64,000 nt of DNA, taken from Stella humosa. GTDB taxonomy: Bacteria; Pseudomonadota; Alphaproteobacteria; ATCC43930; Allostellaceae. Under the pieces are notes generated by a model that searched no databases, was not told the DNA's origin, and saw only the letters and a list, made by a program, of their open reading frames with translations. The position numbers and the translations under genes were made by a program. Every line of letters starts with the position of its first letter. The first letter of the stretch is position 1. Below are positions 1 to 8,770 of the stretch, piece after piece. The stretch spans positions 4,198,001 through 4,262,000 of the forward strand of contig NZ_AP019700.1 of assembly GCF_006738645.1 (NCBI RefSeq), given 5' to 3'.

Positions 1-160
1 CGCCGGTCAGGCCGGACAAGTCGAGCGTCGTCGCGGCCTGCATCGGCCGGCCCAGGCCGCGCTTGGTGCCGGCACCCACCAGTTCCAGCGGCGCGCCGTC
101 GGCCAGCGCGCCCGCAACCATCTCCGCCAGGCGGGCGGGGTCGTCGGGGGTGAGGATCAT
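1..160 (-). CDS. glcE: Glycolate oxidase subunit GlcE, N-terminal part (cut by window edge)
   Basis: Only the first 53 codons are in the window. They read as the start of an FAD-binding subunit: the stretch LVGAGTKRGLGRP is the phosphate-binding part of the FAD_binding_4 (PCMH) fold, followed by a LDLSGLTG segment typical of GlcE. The ATG at 160 overlaps the stop of glcD in a TGATG junction, so the two are translationally coupled. In the family, GlcE works with GlcD and the iron-sulfur subunit GlcF to oxidise glycolate to glyoxylate at the inner membrane. glcF is expected just outside the window but is not seen. Confidence 0.85.
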   Translation of the reverse strand, partial: MILTPDDPARLAEMVAGALADGAPLELVGAGTKRGLGRPMQAATTLDLSGLTG

Positions 161-1644
161 CAGAAGCGCGGCAGGTCGGGAAAGGGCAGCTTGCCGCCCG
201 AGACATGCAGGCGGCCCAGCTCGGCACAGCGATGCAGCGTCGGGAAGACCTTGCCGGGGTTCAGCAGGCCGTCCGGGTCGAAGGCGCATTTCAGGCGCTG
301 CTGATGGGCCAAATCGGACTCGTTGAACATCGTGCCCATCAGGTCGCGCTTCTCCACCCCCACCCCGTGCTCGCCGGTCAGCACGCCGCCGACCTCGACG
401 CACAGGCGCAGGATGTCGGACCCGAAGGCCTCCGCCCGCTCCAGCTCGCCCGGCTTGTTGGCGTCGTAGAGGATGAGCGGGTGCAGGTTGCCGTCGCCCG
501 CATGGAAGACGTTGGCGACGCGCAGGCCATGCACGGCCTCCATCTCGCGCATGCGCGACAGCACGAGCGGCAGGCGGTGGCGCGGGATGGTGCCGTCCAT
601 GCAGTAATAGTCGGGGCTGATGCGGCCGACGGCAGGAAAGGCCGCCTTGCGCCCGGCCCAGAAGATCAGCCGCTCGGCCTCGGTCTCGCTGATGCGCAGC
701 GTGACGGAGCCCTGGTCGCGGGCGATGGCGGCCACGCGCTCGATCAGGTGGTCGACCTCGGCCTTGGGCCCGTCCAGCTCGACGATCAGCAGCGCCTCGA
801 CGTCGCGGGGATATCCCGCATGGACGAAATCCTCGGCCGCATGGATGGCCGGGCGGTCCATCATCTCCATCCCGCCCGGGATGATGCCGGCGGCGATGAT
901 GGCGGCGACGCAGCCGCCGGCCGATTCGCTGGTGGGGAAACCGATCAATACCGCGCGCGCTGTCGCCGGCTTGGGCAGGATGCGCACCGTCACCTCGGTG
1001 ACGACGCCCAGCAGCCCTTCCGAGCCGATGACGATACCGAGCAGGTCGTAGCCTTCCGAATCGAGATGGCGGCCGCCCAGGCGGATCACCTCGCCGTCGA
1101 TGGTGACGATCTCGACGCCCAGCACGTTGTTGGTGGTCAGCCCGTATTTCAGGGAATGCACGCCGCCCGAATTCTCGGCCACGTTGCCGCCGATGGTGCA
1201 GGCGATCTGGCTCGACGGGTCGGGCGCGTAATAGAAGCCCAGATGGGCCACGGCCTGGGAGATGCCGAGGTTGGTCACGCCCGGCTGGACGACGGCGCAG
1301 CGATTGTCGGCGTCGATCGACAGCACGCGGTTGAAGCGGGCCATGCCGAGCAGCACCCCGTCGGCCAACGGCAGCGCGCCGCCCGACAGCGACGTGCCGG
1401 CGCCGCGCGGCACCACGCGCACCTGGTTGGCGCCGCACCAGCGCATGACTTCGGCCACCTGCGCCGTCGTCTCCGGCAGGACGACGACCAGCGGTAGCTG
1501 GCGATAGGCGGTGAGCCCGTCCGACTCGTAGACGCGCATGCCCTCGGCACGATCGATGACCCCGCCGGGCACGATCGCCCGCAGGGCCGCTACGATCTCG
1601 TCCCGCCGCGCCATGGTGGCACGGTCGGGCTCGGGCATCAGCAT
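160..1644 (-). CDS. glcD: Glycolate oxidase subunit GlcD (FAD-linked oxidase)
   Basis: A 494-residue FAD-linked oxidase, the usual GlcD length. The PCMH-type FAD domain is in the first half: PRGAGTSLSGGALPL near residue 100 is the FAD pyrophosphate loop, and IGGNVAENSGGVHSLKYG near residue 155 is strongly GlcD-like. The C-terminal FAD-oxidase domain contains NVFHAGDGNLHPLI and ends with the LTGEHGVGVEKR segment. The ATG at 1644 is chosen because a strong GGGGAGGGG ribosome site lies just upstream. Family knowledge: it oxidises glycolate or D-lactate-type 2-hydroxy acids and passes electrons to the respiratory chain. It is first in a glcDE operon, with the next start overlapping its stop. Confidence 0.93.
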   Translation of the reverse strand: MLMPEPDRATMARRDEIVAALRAIVPGGVIDRAEGMRVYESDGLTAYRQLPLVVVLPETTAQVAEVMRWCGANQVRVVPRGAGTSLSGGALPLADGVLLGMARFNRVLSIDADNRCAVVQPGVTNLGISQAVAHLGFYYAPDPSSQIACTIGGNVAENSGGVHSLKYGLTTNNVLGVEIVTIDGEVIRLGGRHLDSEGYDLLGIVIGSEGLLGVVTEVTVRILPKPATARAVLIGFPTSESAGGCVAAIIAAGIIPGGMEMMDRPAIHAAEDFVHAGYPRDVEALLIVELDGPKAEVDHLIERVAAIARDQGSVTLRISETEAERLIFWAGRKAAFPAVGRISPDYYCMDGTIPRHRLPLVLSRMREMEAVHGLRVANVFHAGDGNLHPLILYDANKPGELERAEAFGSDILRLCVEVGGVLTGEHGVGVEKRDLMGTMFNESDLAHQQRLKCAFDPDGLLNPGKVFPTLHRCAELGRLHVSGGKLPFPDLPRF

Positions 1645-1791
1645 GGACGACCCCTCCCCTGGACGCTGGCCTGCGGCCGTCCCGTTTCGGGGGCTGGCCG
1701 CTGCCGCCTAATATATCACAGGCGGCAGGGTAGCGGCTGGGCGGGCGGGGTCAAGCGCGGGCGGCGCCACACCGTCGCCCGCGGCCGGGCT

Positions 1792-1917
1792 TCAGCCCTG
1801 GCGGGCCTTGAAGCGCGGGTTGGTCTTGTTGATGACGTAGACGCGACCCTTGCGCCGCACGACGCGGCAATTCTTGTCGCGCTTCTTCATCGACTTCAGA
1901 GAGTTGACGACCTTCAT
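1792..1917 (-). CDS. rpmJ: 50S ribosomal protein L36
   Basis: A 41-codon gene starting [20 protein letters not shown] and ending [12 protein letters not shown], which is the alphaproteobacterial L36 signature. It is very short and rich in Lys and Arg. It has a single Cys and lacks the CxxC...C...H zinc ribbon of classical L36, so it is the zinc-independent form, which is normal for this class. It sits alone, divergent from the IalB-like gene; the 168-bp gap at 1918-2085 should hold both promoters. Confidence 0.95.
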   Translation of the reverse strand: MKVVNSLKSMKKRDKNCRVVRRKGRVYVINKTNPRFKARQG

Positions 1918-2085
1918 CGCAAAATCCTCGAAGCCCGCGCCGGAGGGCGGGCGGAAAAAGAGCGCGGACCATAGTGACGCCCCCCACCCAAGTCAACGAC
2001 CCGAAGACCGCATTTCGGGTGATTTCATTGGCCAACTGCGGTGCGGGGCGGTGGCGAAGCGCCCATTTAGCGACTAGATAGCGGT

Positions 2086-2643
2086 ATGTCGAATCTCCTG
2101 ACCCGAACGGCCATGCGACCCATTCGCCCAATGGCAGCCGCCGCCGCCCTGCTCGCCCTTGCCGGCATCGCCGCCCCGGCCACCGCCCAGCAGCGCGGCC
2201 AGCAGCCGCCGGCCGCTGCACCGGCCGCCCCCCAAACCTTCGGAAGCTGGCTGCGCGGCTGCGAGCGCTCCGGCCGGACCGAGATCTGTTCGCTCCGCCA
2301 GCTCGTGGCGCCGACCGACAGCCCGCGCAACCCGATCCTGGCCGTCGCCATCGGCCGGCTGACGTCGGACCGCAAGATGGCGATGGTCTTCAAGCTGCCC
2401 GTCAGCATCAATCGCGAAGCGGGCATCGGCTTCCGCATCGACGAGAGCCCGGTCATCTCGATTCCCGTCCAGGGCTGCGACGCTGGCGCCTGCACCGCCG
2501 CCATGACGCTGGACGACGAGATGCAGAAGCGCCTGCGCGGCGGTACCAAGTCCGTCGTGATGTTCCGTTCGCCCCAGGGGGCAGCCGCGGTCCTGCCGCT
2601 GTCGCTCCAGGGCCTGACGCGCGGCCTGGCCTCGCTGAAATGA
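2086..2643 (+). CDS. Invasion-associated locus B (IalB) family protein
   Basis: A 185-residue secreted protein. Residues 1-35 form a signal peptide ending near PATAQQ, followed by a Gln/Pro/Ala linker. The body begins FGSWLRGCERSGRTEICSLRQ and contains paired cysteines, including VQGCDAGACTA, matching the IalB family layout of a periplasmic disulfide-stabilised domain. The family is named for a Bartonella invasion locus, but in free-living alphaproteobacteria its members are common and of unknown role, so no virulence function is implied. It overlaps the next gene by ATGA, so the two are co-translated. Confidence 0.8.
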   Translation: MSNLLTRTAMRPIRPMAAAAALLALAGIAAPATAQQRGQQPPAAAPAAPQTFGSWLRGCERSGRTEICSLRQLVAPTDSPRNPILAVAIGRLTSDRKMAMVFKLPVSINREAGIGFRIDESPVISIPVQGCDAGACTAAMTLDDEMQKRLRGGTKSVVMFRSPQGAAAVLPLSLQGLTRGLASLK

Positions 2644-4582
2644 CCGTGGCGGCCCGCCTGGGCGGGCTGGCGGCGGCGGTCCTGATGGCGCTTGCGCTGC
2701 CGGCGGCCGGCCAGTCCACGCCCGCCGCCGACGCGCTGACCCGCCTGCTGGGCCCCCTGGCGCCCCAGGGCGTGATCGGCAGGGCGGGCGACTGGGAAAT
2801 GGCGATCGTCGACGACGCCTATGTGCTGGCCAATCGCTCGTCGCCCTACGGTGCCCGATTCGTTTCGATCGCCGCCCCGGCCGGCCCGCTGGCGCTGGCG
2901 GCCGAGGTGCGCAGCGAGCCCGGCAACGCGGCGGCCGACGCACTCGTCGGCGCCGGCCTGCTGTTCGACGTGCAGGGTGCCGGCGCGGCGCGGCGCTTTT
3001 CCATGGTCCTGGTCGAGCGCACGGGCGAGATCGGCCTGTTCCGCGGCGACCAGAGCGGGCTGAACAAGGTCGAGACGCGCAAGCTGCCCGGCGCCACCGG
3101 CTTCATCCGCCTGGCCGTGGCCGAGGAGGCGGGCAAGCTGGCGATCACCGCCAACGGCATCCGCGTCGCCACCGCGCCGCTGGCGCCCACCGCCGGAACG
3201 CGGGCGGGGCTCGTTGCCGTCGGCCCCGGGCGTTTTGCCTTTCGCGCCGTTCGGGTGGGCCTCGACCCGGCGACCGTTGCGGCAACGCCCCAGCGGTTCG
3301 GCCGCGTCGAGGCCCGCCTGCCGGCCGACTGGAACGCCACCCTGTCCGACGTCGGCGCCTGGACGGCCCGGGGGCCGGGCGATGCGCGCGTCGTCTGGTG
3401 GCCGCTCCACCGCACGGGCGCCATGTCCGACGCCGACCGGGCGGAGCTGCTGGACCAGGCGATCGCCGCCCACGCGACTGGACTCGCGGCTGGACCGGCG
3501 GAGCAGCGCGCCGGCGGGCTGTCGAGGCCGCTGCTGCGCGATGGACGGCCCGTCGGCCGCGCTTGGCTCAGCGCGGTGCCGGCCGGCGACGGCGCCTCGG
3601 CCGCCCTCTTCGCGTTAGCAACCGATATGCCCGGTGATGGCCGGTCGATCGCCGGCCTGCTGGCCTCGATCCGCCTGGAGGGTGCCCCGCCCCGCCCCGG
3701 CCGGCCGCACCCCGCACCTATCGCTGGGCCGATCCCGCGGGCGGCTTCGCGGCAGAGGTGCCGCAAGGCTGGACGGTGACGGGCGGCACCCAGCCGGGCC
3801 GCGACGGCACGCCCGCCTGGGTCGTGAACCTGGCCGCCCCCGACGGCGCCACCCGCGTCTTCCTGAGCGACCCCGACCTGCCGCTGTTCCTGCTGCCGAC
3901 CGAGAAGCTGAAGACGGCCGGCATCCAGGAGGGGGCAAGTTTCCGCAATTCGGACGGCACGCCCGTGCTGGTCGCGCGCCTGATGCCGGGCCTGGGCTTT
4001 GCCGAGGTGCACGGGATGCGCCTGCTGGCCGGCCGCTGCACCGACGAGCCCAAGGCCGAGTATCGCCGCCGCCGGCTCGACCTGGCGCCGATCCTGGCAC
4101 TGGCCATGATGCCGACCCCGCCGCGCGGCGACCTCGAGCCGGGCGAGGTGGCACTCTCCTGCAACGGCAAGGACGGCCCGGTCGCTGCCTATGTCCTGGC
4201 CGCCACCGATGGGGCACCCGGCGACCGCGGCCAGCAGGCCTGGTCGGCACCGGTCGTCCTGGGGTTCGTGGCCCCGCGCGACGGCGTGGCCGCCGCCCTG
4301 GGCACGCTGGGTCGCCTGACCGCCAGCATCGCGCCGACATCGACGGCGCTGCTCGGCCGGGCCGAGGACCAGGGTGTGCGCTCCGAGGCGGCCGGCAAGG
4401 TGTCGGCCGCGATCAGCACAAGCTGGTGGTCGACCCACGGCCCGCGCGGCGGCGAGCCGCAGCCGGCCGCCCGCCTGTCGGGCGACCCGGCCCGCCCGGT
4501 GCTGGGCGACCGTAGCCAGCGCTGGTTTGCCGCCGGGCCGGTCGGGGGCGAGATCGACTGGCGGGCGGCGCTCGCCCCTTGA
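2640..4582 (+). pseudogene. Secreted two-domain protein of unknown function, interrupted by a frameshift near 3680-3710
   Basis: Two open frames together read as one secreted protein of about 647 residues. The first (2640-3779) starts with a signal peptide ending PAAGQS and carries a domain with RVEARLPADWNATL near its middle. It then runs into a junk tail rich in Pro and Arg. In the frame one base back, the sequence continues as RTYRWADPAGGFAAEVPQGW and on to 4582. The C-terminal domain (WTVTGG, then FRNSDGTPVLVARLMPGLGFAEVHG) resembles a recurrent 'P-GW' secreted domain and echoes the layout of the N-terminal domain. The shift lies in a run of CCCC/CGCC blocks and fits one missing base. It may be a sequencing slip, a recent mutation or slippage-prone expression. 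No function is assigned. Confidence 0.6.
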
Positions 4583-4665
4583 TCGTCGCCCGGGCGTGAC
4601 CCGAGCGGGTTGGCGTCCCAGCCTGTTCAGCGACCGGTGACGGCAAACCCCAAGCCGGCATGAGC

Positions 4666-4701
4666 CAAAGAAAAGCCCCGCCCGTCTGGGACGGGCGGGG
4701 C
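4666..4701 (-). terminator. Rho-independent terminator of rne
   Basis: A perfect 12-bp GC-rich stem (4675-4686 pairing with 4690-4701) with a three-base TGG loop. On the minus strand it is followed by TTTTCTTT. It lies about 35 bp beyond the rne stop and after the end of the convergent gene at 4582. Confidence 0.9.
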
Positions 4702-4734
4702 CATCTGTAGAAGCCGAGCGGCCGGGTCGGCCGG

Positions 4735-7700
4735 TCAGCGCGTCTCCACCAGGCGCTGCCACCAGCCCTTGCGGGCCGGGCGGGACGGCTCGTCGGCGGC
4801 CGGGGCCGCCGATACCGGCTCCGGCGCAACTGCCGCCTCGACCACCGCTGCCTCGACCACGGGCTGTGCGGCGACTGGCGGTTCCGCAGCGGCTGCGGCC
4901 TTCGGCTCGACGGGGGCCGGCTCCGGGGCAGCCGCCGGCGCCGGCTCGCTCACGGCTGCCGCCTCCGCGGCTACCGGTTCGGCCACCGCAGGCTCGGACG
5001 CCACAGGCTGGGCCATCGGCGCCTCGGGCATTGCGGCCTCGGACACGGCCACCGTTTCCGGCTCGGCCGCCACGGGCGGGTCGACGATCACGACCGGCTC
5101 GGCCGGGCCGCCGACCGGGGTGCTGTCGGTGGCCGGGGCCTCGGCGGCGGGCGCCGCCGGGGGCTGCGGCTCGGGCAGCGGCAGCGGCAGGTTCAACCGC
5201 CAGGGATCCTCGGCCGGGACGGCCGGGGCCTGCGTCGCCGGCCGGGTCGCGGCCTGCTCGCGGTTGATCTCGATCGCCTCGAACAGGGCCTCGACCGCAT
5301 CGCGGGTATTCAGCGGCGGCCGGATGACCGGCCGGGCCAACAACTCGGACTGGCGCGGCTCAGACTGGCGCGGTTCGGGCTGACGCGGCTCTGGCTGACG
5401 CGATTCGGGGGGACGGGCATCCGGCTGGCGAACTTCGGGGGCAGCGGCCGCCTCGGTCGCTGCCGACGCCTCGGCACCGGCCTCGGCCGTCGCGGCCTCG
5501 CCCTCGCCGCCCGCCTCGTCCTCGCGCCGGGTCCGCCGGCGACCGCCACGGCGGCCACGACGGCGGCGGCGGCGTGCCTGCTGCTCCTCGTCATCGCCGG
5601 CCGCCTCGGCACCGGGCTCGCCGCCCTCTTCCTCGTCGTCGCCGTCCTCGGCCTGGGCCGCTTCGCCTTCGGCCGGCGGTGCGTCGCCGGCCCCCGGGGC
5701 TTCGCCGGCCACAACGGTCTCCGCCTGGCCATCGCCTTCGGCCTGCCCGTCACCCTCGCCACGGTCCTCGGACTGGGCGCGCTCTTCACCCGGCCGCTCA
5801 TCGCCCTGCCGTTCGTCGCCCTGCCGTTCATCGCCCGGGCGCTCGTCACGGCGACGGCGGCGGCGGCGGCGGCGGCGGCCACCATCGTCGTCCTCGCCGC
5901 CGGCCTCGCCCGCGGCACTCTCGCCCGCATCGGCGGCGGCGTTCTCGGCCGCGGCCTCCTCGGCCTCCTCCTCGTCGGCTGCTTCCTCGTCGGCGATGTC
6001 GAGGTCGTCATCCTCCGGCACGACCGGCAGGGGTGCCGGCAACGGCGGCGCCTCGCTGGCGGAGCGGACGCGCAGCTTCTCCAGCCGGTAGTCGGGCGGG
6101 ATCAGCTCGTCGTCGCGGTCGATGATGACGTCGAAGGCATAGCGGCGCTCGATGTCGGACAGGGTCGCGCGCTTCTGGTTCAGGATGTAGAGCGCGACCG
6201 ACGTCGGCACGATCACGCGGATCTCGGCGCTGCGGCGGCGCAGCCCCTCCTCCTCGATGGCGCGCAGGACGTGCAGCGCGGTCGATTCGGTGGAACGGAT
6301 ATGGCCGGTGCCGCCGCAATGCGGGCAGGGCTGGGTCGAGGTCTCGAAGATGCTGGGGCGCAGGCGCTGGCGCGACAGCTCGAGCAGGCCGAACGGGCTG
6401 ATGCGACCGATCTGGATGCGGGCGCGATCGACCTTCATCGCCTCCTTCAGGCGGCGTTCGACGGCGTGCTGGTTGCGCCCCTCCTCCATGTCGATGAAGT
6501 CGATGACGATCAGCCCGGCCAGGTCGCGCAGGCGCAATTGGCGCGCGATCTCGTCGGCGGCCTCGAGGTTGGTGCGGTAGGCCGTCTCCTCGATGTTGCG
6601 CTCGCGGGTCGAGCGGCCGGAGTTGACGTCGATCGCGACCAGGGCCTCGGTCGGGTTGATGACGATGTAGCCGCCGGACTTCAGCTGCACGACCGGGCTG
6701 TGGATCGCGTCGATCTGCTGGTCGATCTGGAAGCGGTTGAACAGCGGCACGCCCGGATCGCGATACGGCTGCACGCGCTTGGCGTGGCTCGGCATCAGCA
6801 TCCGCATGAAATCCTTGGCCTCGCGATAGGCGTCCTCGCCCTCGACCAGGATCTCGTCGATGTCGCGCGAATAGAGGTCGCGGATCGCGCGCTTGATCAG
6901 CTTGCCTTCCTCGTACACCAGCGCCGGTGCCGTGGACTGCATCGTCAGCTCGCGGATCTCGTCCCACAGGCGCAGCAGGTATTCGAGGTCGCGCTTGATC
7001 TCGGCCCGCGTGCGCTCGCTGCCGGCGGTGCGCACGATGACCGACATGCCCTCCGGCAGCTGCATCTCCTCGATCAGGGACTTCAGGCGGCGGCGGTCGA
7101 CGGGATTGACGATCTTGCGCGAGACACCACCGCCGCTACGGCCGGCGTTCGGCATCAGTACGCAATAGCGGCCGGCCAGCGACAGGTAGGTCGTCAGCGC
7201 CGCGCCCTTGTTGCCGCGCTCTTCCTTCGTCACCTGCACCAGCAGGATCTGCCGGCGCTTCACCACTTCCTGGATCTTGTACTGGCGGGTGTTGCGCTGC
7301 CGGCGGCGGCGCACGTCTTCCAGCTCGTCACCACCCAGCGTCTCGATCGCCTCGGCCGCCTCGACCCGCTCGGACTCCTCTTCGGCCGTCTGCGGCGGGG
7401 CGGGCTCCAGCGGCTCGAACGCGGTCGCCCCATCCTGGAGCGTGCCGTCCTGGTGCGCGCCATCTTCGGCCGCGGACGACTCGTCACTCGCGGCAGATGC
7501 CTCGTCGTGGTCGTGCCCGGCTTCCGGGATCGGTGCCGCTTCCGCAGCGGGCGCTTCCTCGGGGTCGGTGTCGGCCGCCTGGATCACGGCTGCGGGCTGC
7601 GCCTCGACCGGCGCCTGCTCGGTGGACTCGGCCGCGAACGGCTCGGACCGCAGGCTGGGGACGAACAGCCCCTCGGCGGTCGGCATGGCCGGCGTCGGCC

Positions 7701-8241
7701 GGGCATCGCCGCCGTCGCCTTCGGCGGCCTCAGGCGCCGCGGCCTCCGGCTGGTAGCCGGCGGACAGGCGATGGTCCCACGCCGGGGCATCGCTCTCATG
7801 CGACTCGCCACCGGCCGCTTCCTCGCGGTGCTCGGCGCGCGACTCGTCGCCATCCTGGCTCTGGGCCTCGCGGCCGCCGCCGTCGCGACCGCCGCGGCGC
7901 GGGCGCCGCTGCCGCCGCCGGGGCTCGGCCTCGAACTCATCGTCGTCGTCATCGTCGGCGGCATGCTCGGCGAGCAGCGCCTCACGATCGGCGACGGGGA
8001 TCCGATAATAGTCGGGATGAATCTCGCTGAAGGCCAGGAAACCGTGCCGGTTGCCGCCATACTCGACGAAGGCAGCCTGCAGCGACGGTTCTACCCGGGT
8101 GACCTTGGCGAGATAGATGTTCCCCTTGACCTGCTTCTTGGTGGACGTCTCGAAATCGAACTCTTCCAGACGGCTACCGGAAAGGATGACCACCCGTGTT
8201 TCTTCGGGATGGGTGGCATCGATCAACATGCGCTTGGCCAT
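4735..8241 (-). CDS. rne: Ribonuclease E/G
   Basis: A 1168-residue endoribonuclease, the core of RNA decay and rRNA processing. The N-terminal S1 RNA-binding domain contains YLAKVTRVEPSLQAAFVEYG. It is interrupted by an acidic, Ala/Glu-rich insert of about 200 residues, a known alphaproteobacterial variation. The catalytic part carries the metal-binding aspartates in AIDVNSGRSTRERNIEET and VIDFIDMEE. The Zn-link CPHCGGTGHIRS lets subunits pair. The C-terminal third is disordered, alternating acidic runs with Arg-rich blocks (RRRRRRRRR, RRGRRGGRRR) that usually bind RNA and degradosome partners. The ATG at 8241 (MAKRMLIDATHPEETRV) matches family starts; a 32-residue extension to 8337 is rejected. 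A strong terminator follows the gene. Confidence 0.97.
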   Translation of the reverse strand: MAKRMLIDATHPEETRVVILSGSRLEEFDFETSTKKQVKGNIYLAKVTRVEPSLQAAFVEYGGNRHGFLAFSEIHPDYYRIPVADREALLAEHAADDDDDDEFEAEPRRRQRRPRRGGRDGGGREAQSQDGDESRAEHREEAAGGESHESDAPAWDHRLSAGYQPEAAAPEAAEGDGGDARPTPAMPTAEGLFVPSLRSEPFAAESTEQAPVEAQPAAVIQAADTDPEEAPAAEAAPIPEAGHDHDEASAASDESSAAEDGAHQDGTLQDGATAFEPLEPAPPQTAEEESERVEAAEAIETLGGDELEDVRRRRQRNTRQYKIQEVVKRRQILLVQVTKEERGNKGAALTTYLSLAGRYCVLMPNAGRSGGGVSRKIVNPVDRRRLKSLIEEMQLPEGMSVIVRTAGSERTRAEIKRDLEYLLRLWDEIRELTMQSTAPALVYEEGKLIKRAIRDLYSRDIDEILVEGEDAYREAKDFMRMLMPSHAKRVQPYRDPGVPLFNRFQIDQQIDAIHSPVVQLKSGGYIVINPTEALVAIDVNSGRSTRERNIEETAYRTNLEAADEIARQLRLRDLAGLIVIDFIDMEEGRNQHAVERRLKEAMKVDRARIQIGRISPFGLLELSRQRLRPSIFETSTQPCPHCGGTGHIRSTESTALHVLRAIEEEGLRRRSAEIRVIVPTSVALYILNQKRATLSDIERRYAFDVIIDRDDELIPPDYRLEKLRVRSASEAPPLPAPLPVVPEDDDLDIADEEAADEEEAEEAAAENAAADAGESAAGEAGGEDDDGGRRRRRRRRRRDERPGDERQGDERQGDERPGEERAQSEDRGEGDGQAEGDGQAETVVAGEAPGAGDAPPAEGEAAQAEDGDDEEEGGEPGAEAAGDDEEQQARRRRRRGRRGGRRRTRREDEAGGEGEAATAEAGAEASAATEAAAAPEVRQPDARPPESRQPEPRQPEPRQSEPRQSELLARPVIRPPLNTRDAVEALFEAIEINREQAATRPATQAPAVPAEDPWRLNLPLPLPEPQPPAAPAAEAPATDSTPVGGPAEPVVIVDPPVAAEPETVAVSEAAMPEAPMAQPVASEPAVAEPVAAEAAAVSEPAPAAAPEPAPVEPKAAAAAEPPVAAQPVVEAAVVEAAVAPEPVSAAPAADEPSRPARKGWWQRLVETR
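5345..5404 (-). repeat. Four tandem 15-bp units inside rne
   Basis: Four consecutive 15-bp units at 5345, 5360, 5375 and 5390 encode a Pro-Arg-Gln-(Pro/Ser)-Glu pentapeptide repeat in the disordered C-terminal region of RNase E. Unit number is likely to vary between strains. Confidence 0.85.
5797..5841 (-). repeat. Three tandem 15-bp units inside rne
   Basis: Units at 5797, 5812 and 5827 encode a Gly-Asp-Glu-Arg-(Gln/Pro) pentapeptide repeat just after the Arg-rich block of the RNase E tail. It extends partially on both sides with decayed copies. Confidence 0.8.
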
Positions 8242-8770
8242 ACGGCGTGAACTCCGCGCAGCGCCGCGCCCGACCCGCGCGAATGACGGGCCGGAGGGCG
8301 CCGAGATTGACGAAGCTGTGGCTGCCGGGGGCCGCAACGCCGAACGACTTGCTGTGGCAGGCCATGGCGGGGCTCCCTGTCTCCTAGCAGCCCGGTCGAA
8401 CGCGTCGGCCGGCAGCTTCTTGGTTTCGGACGGTCATCGCAGCGATCCTCGGTCCGCAGGGCGGTCGCCGTCCGGCCACGGGCCTGGGGCGGTTCGCCGC
8501 CGCACGGACGCCGCGTCGGGGCGATCCCGGCGAGCGGCGGACTGCGACTTTTTCGCAACAGTAGAATACAGCCGTGCCGGAAGATTCACAACCGGTCATT
8601 CGATGGGGCTATAGAGCGCGCCCTGCGGGGAACGCGCCGTCGATCTGCCGCATTGTCGACGCAGACTCTCGAACCAAGTTCTTGGCTCTCGAACCAATTT
8701 CCTGGTTCGGCCGTCTTAGAACCCGTCGCGCCGACCAACCCTGCCCGATTAGCCGAGTAGCCGACTGACC
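8242..8770. other. 529-bp intergenic region between rne and mrcA
   Basis: This gap separates divergently transcribed rne and mrcA and should contain both promoters and a long rne leader. Many alphaproteobacteria carry an N-acetylmuramoyl-L-alanine amidase gene between these two; none is readable here. What I can see is a 20-bp tandem repeat at 8666-8705 on the mrcA side and, on the minus strand, a ribosome-site-preceded ATG at 8365 opening a 63-codon frame that overlaps the rne start out of frame. Neither promoter can be fixed with confidence. Confidence 0.6.
8666..8708 (+). repeat. Tandem 20-bp repeat with inverted arms upstream of mrcA
   Basis: Two head-to-tail 20-bp units (8666-8685 and 8686-8705) agree at 18 of 20 positions; both start CTCTCGAACCAA. 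Each has dyad symmetry: CCAAG/CTTGG in the first, GAACCA/TGGTTC (8691-8696 with 8703-8708) in the second. The pair ends 62 bp before the mrcA start and could be an operator or leader structure. Confidence 0.6.

Noticed and set aside
205-1497. Long plus-strand open frame opposite glcD
   Set aside because: It is a shadow of glcD: the protein is His/Asp/Ala-rich with no family resemblance, while the minus strand encodes a clear FAD oxidase.
1757-1782. 7-bp GC hairpin after rpmJ
   Set aside because: The stem is short and has no T-run, so a terminator cannot be claimed.
1792-1917. Loss of the zinc ribbon in L36 as an oddity
   Set aside because: The cysteine-poor form is the ordinary one in this bacterial class.
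6271-8250. 659-codon plus-strand frame opposite rne
   Set aside because: The composition is a mirror of the RNase E codons, with no domain and no ribosome site.
8242-8337. N-terminal extension of RNase E
   Set aside because: The extra 32 residues lack conservation-like features; MAKRMLIDATHPEETRV is the usual family start.
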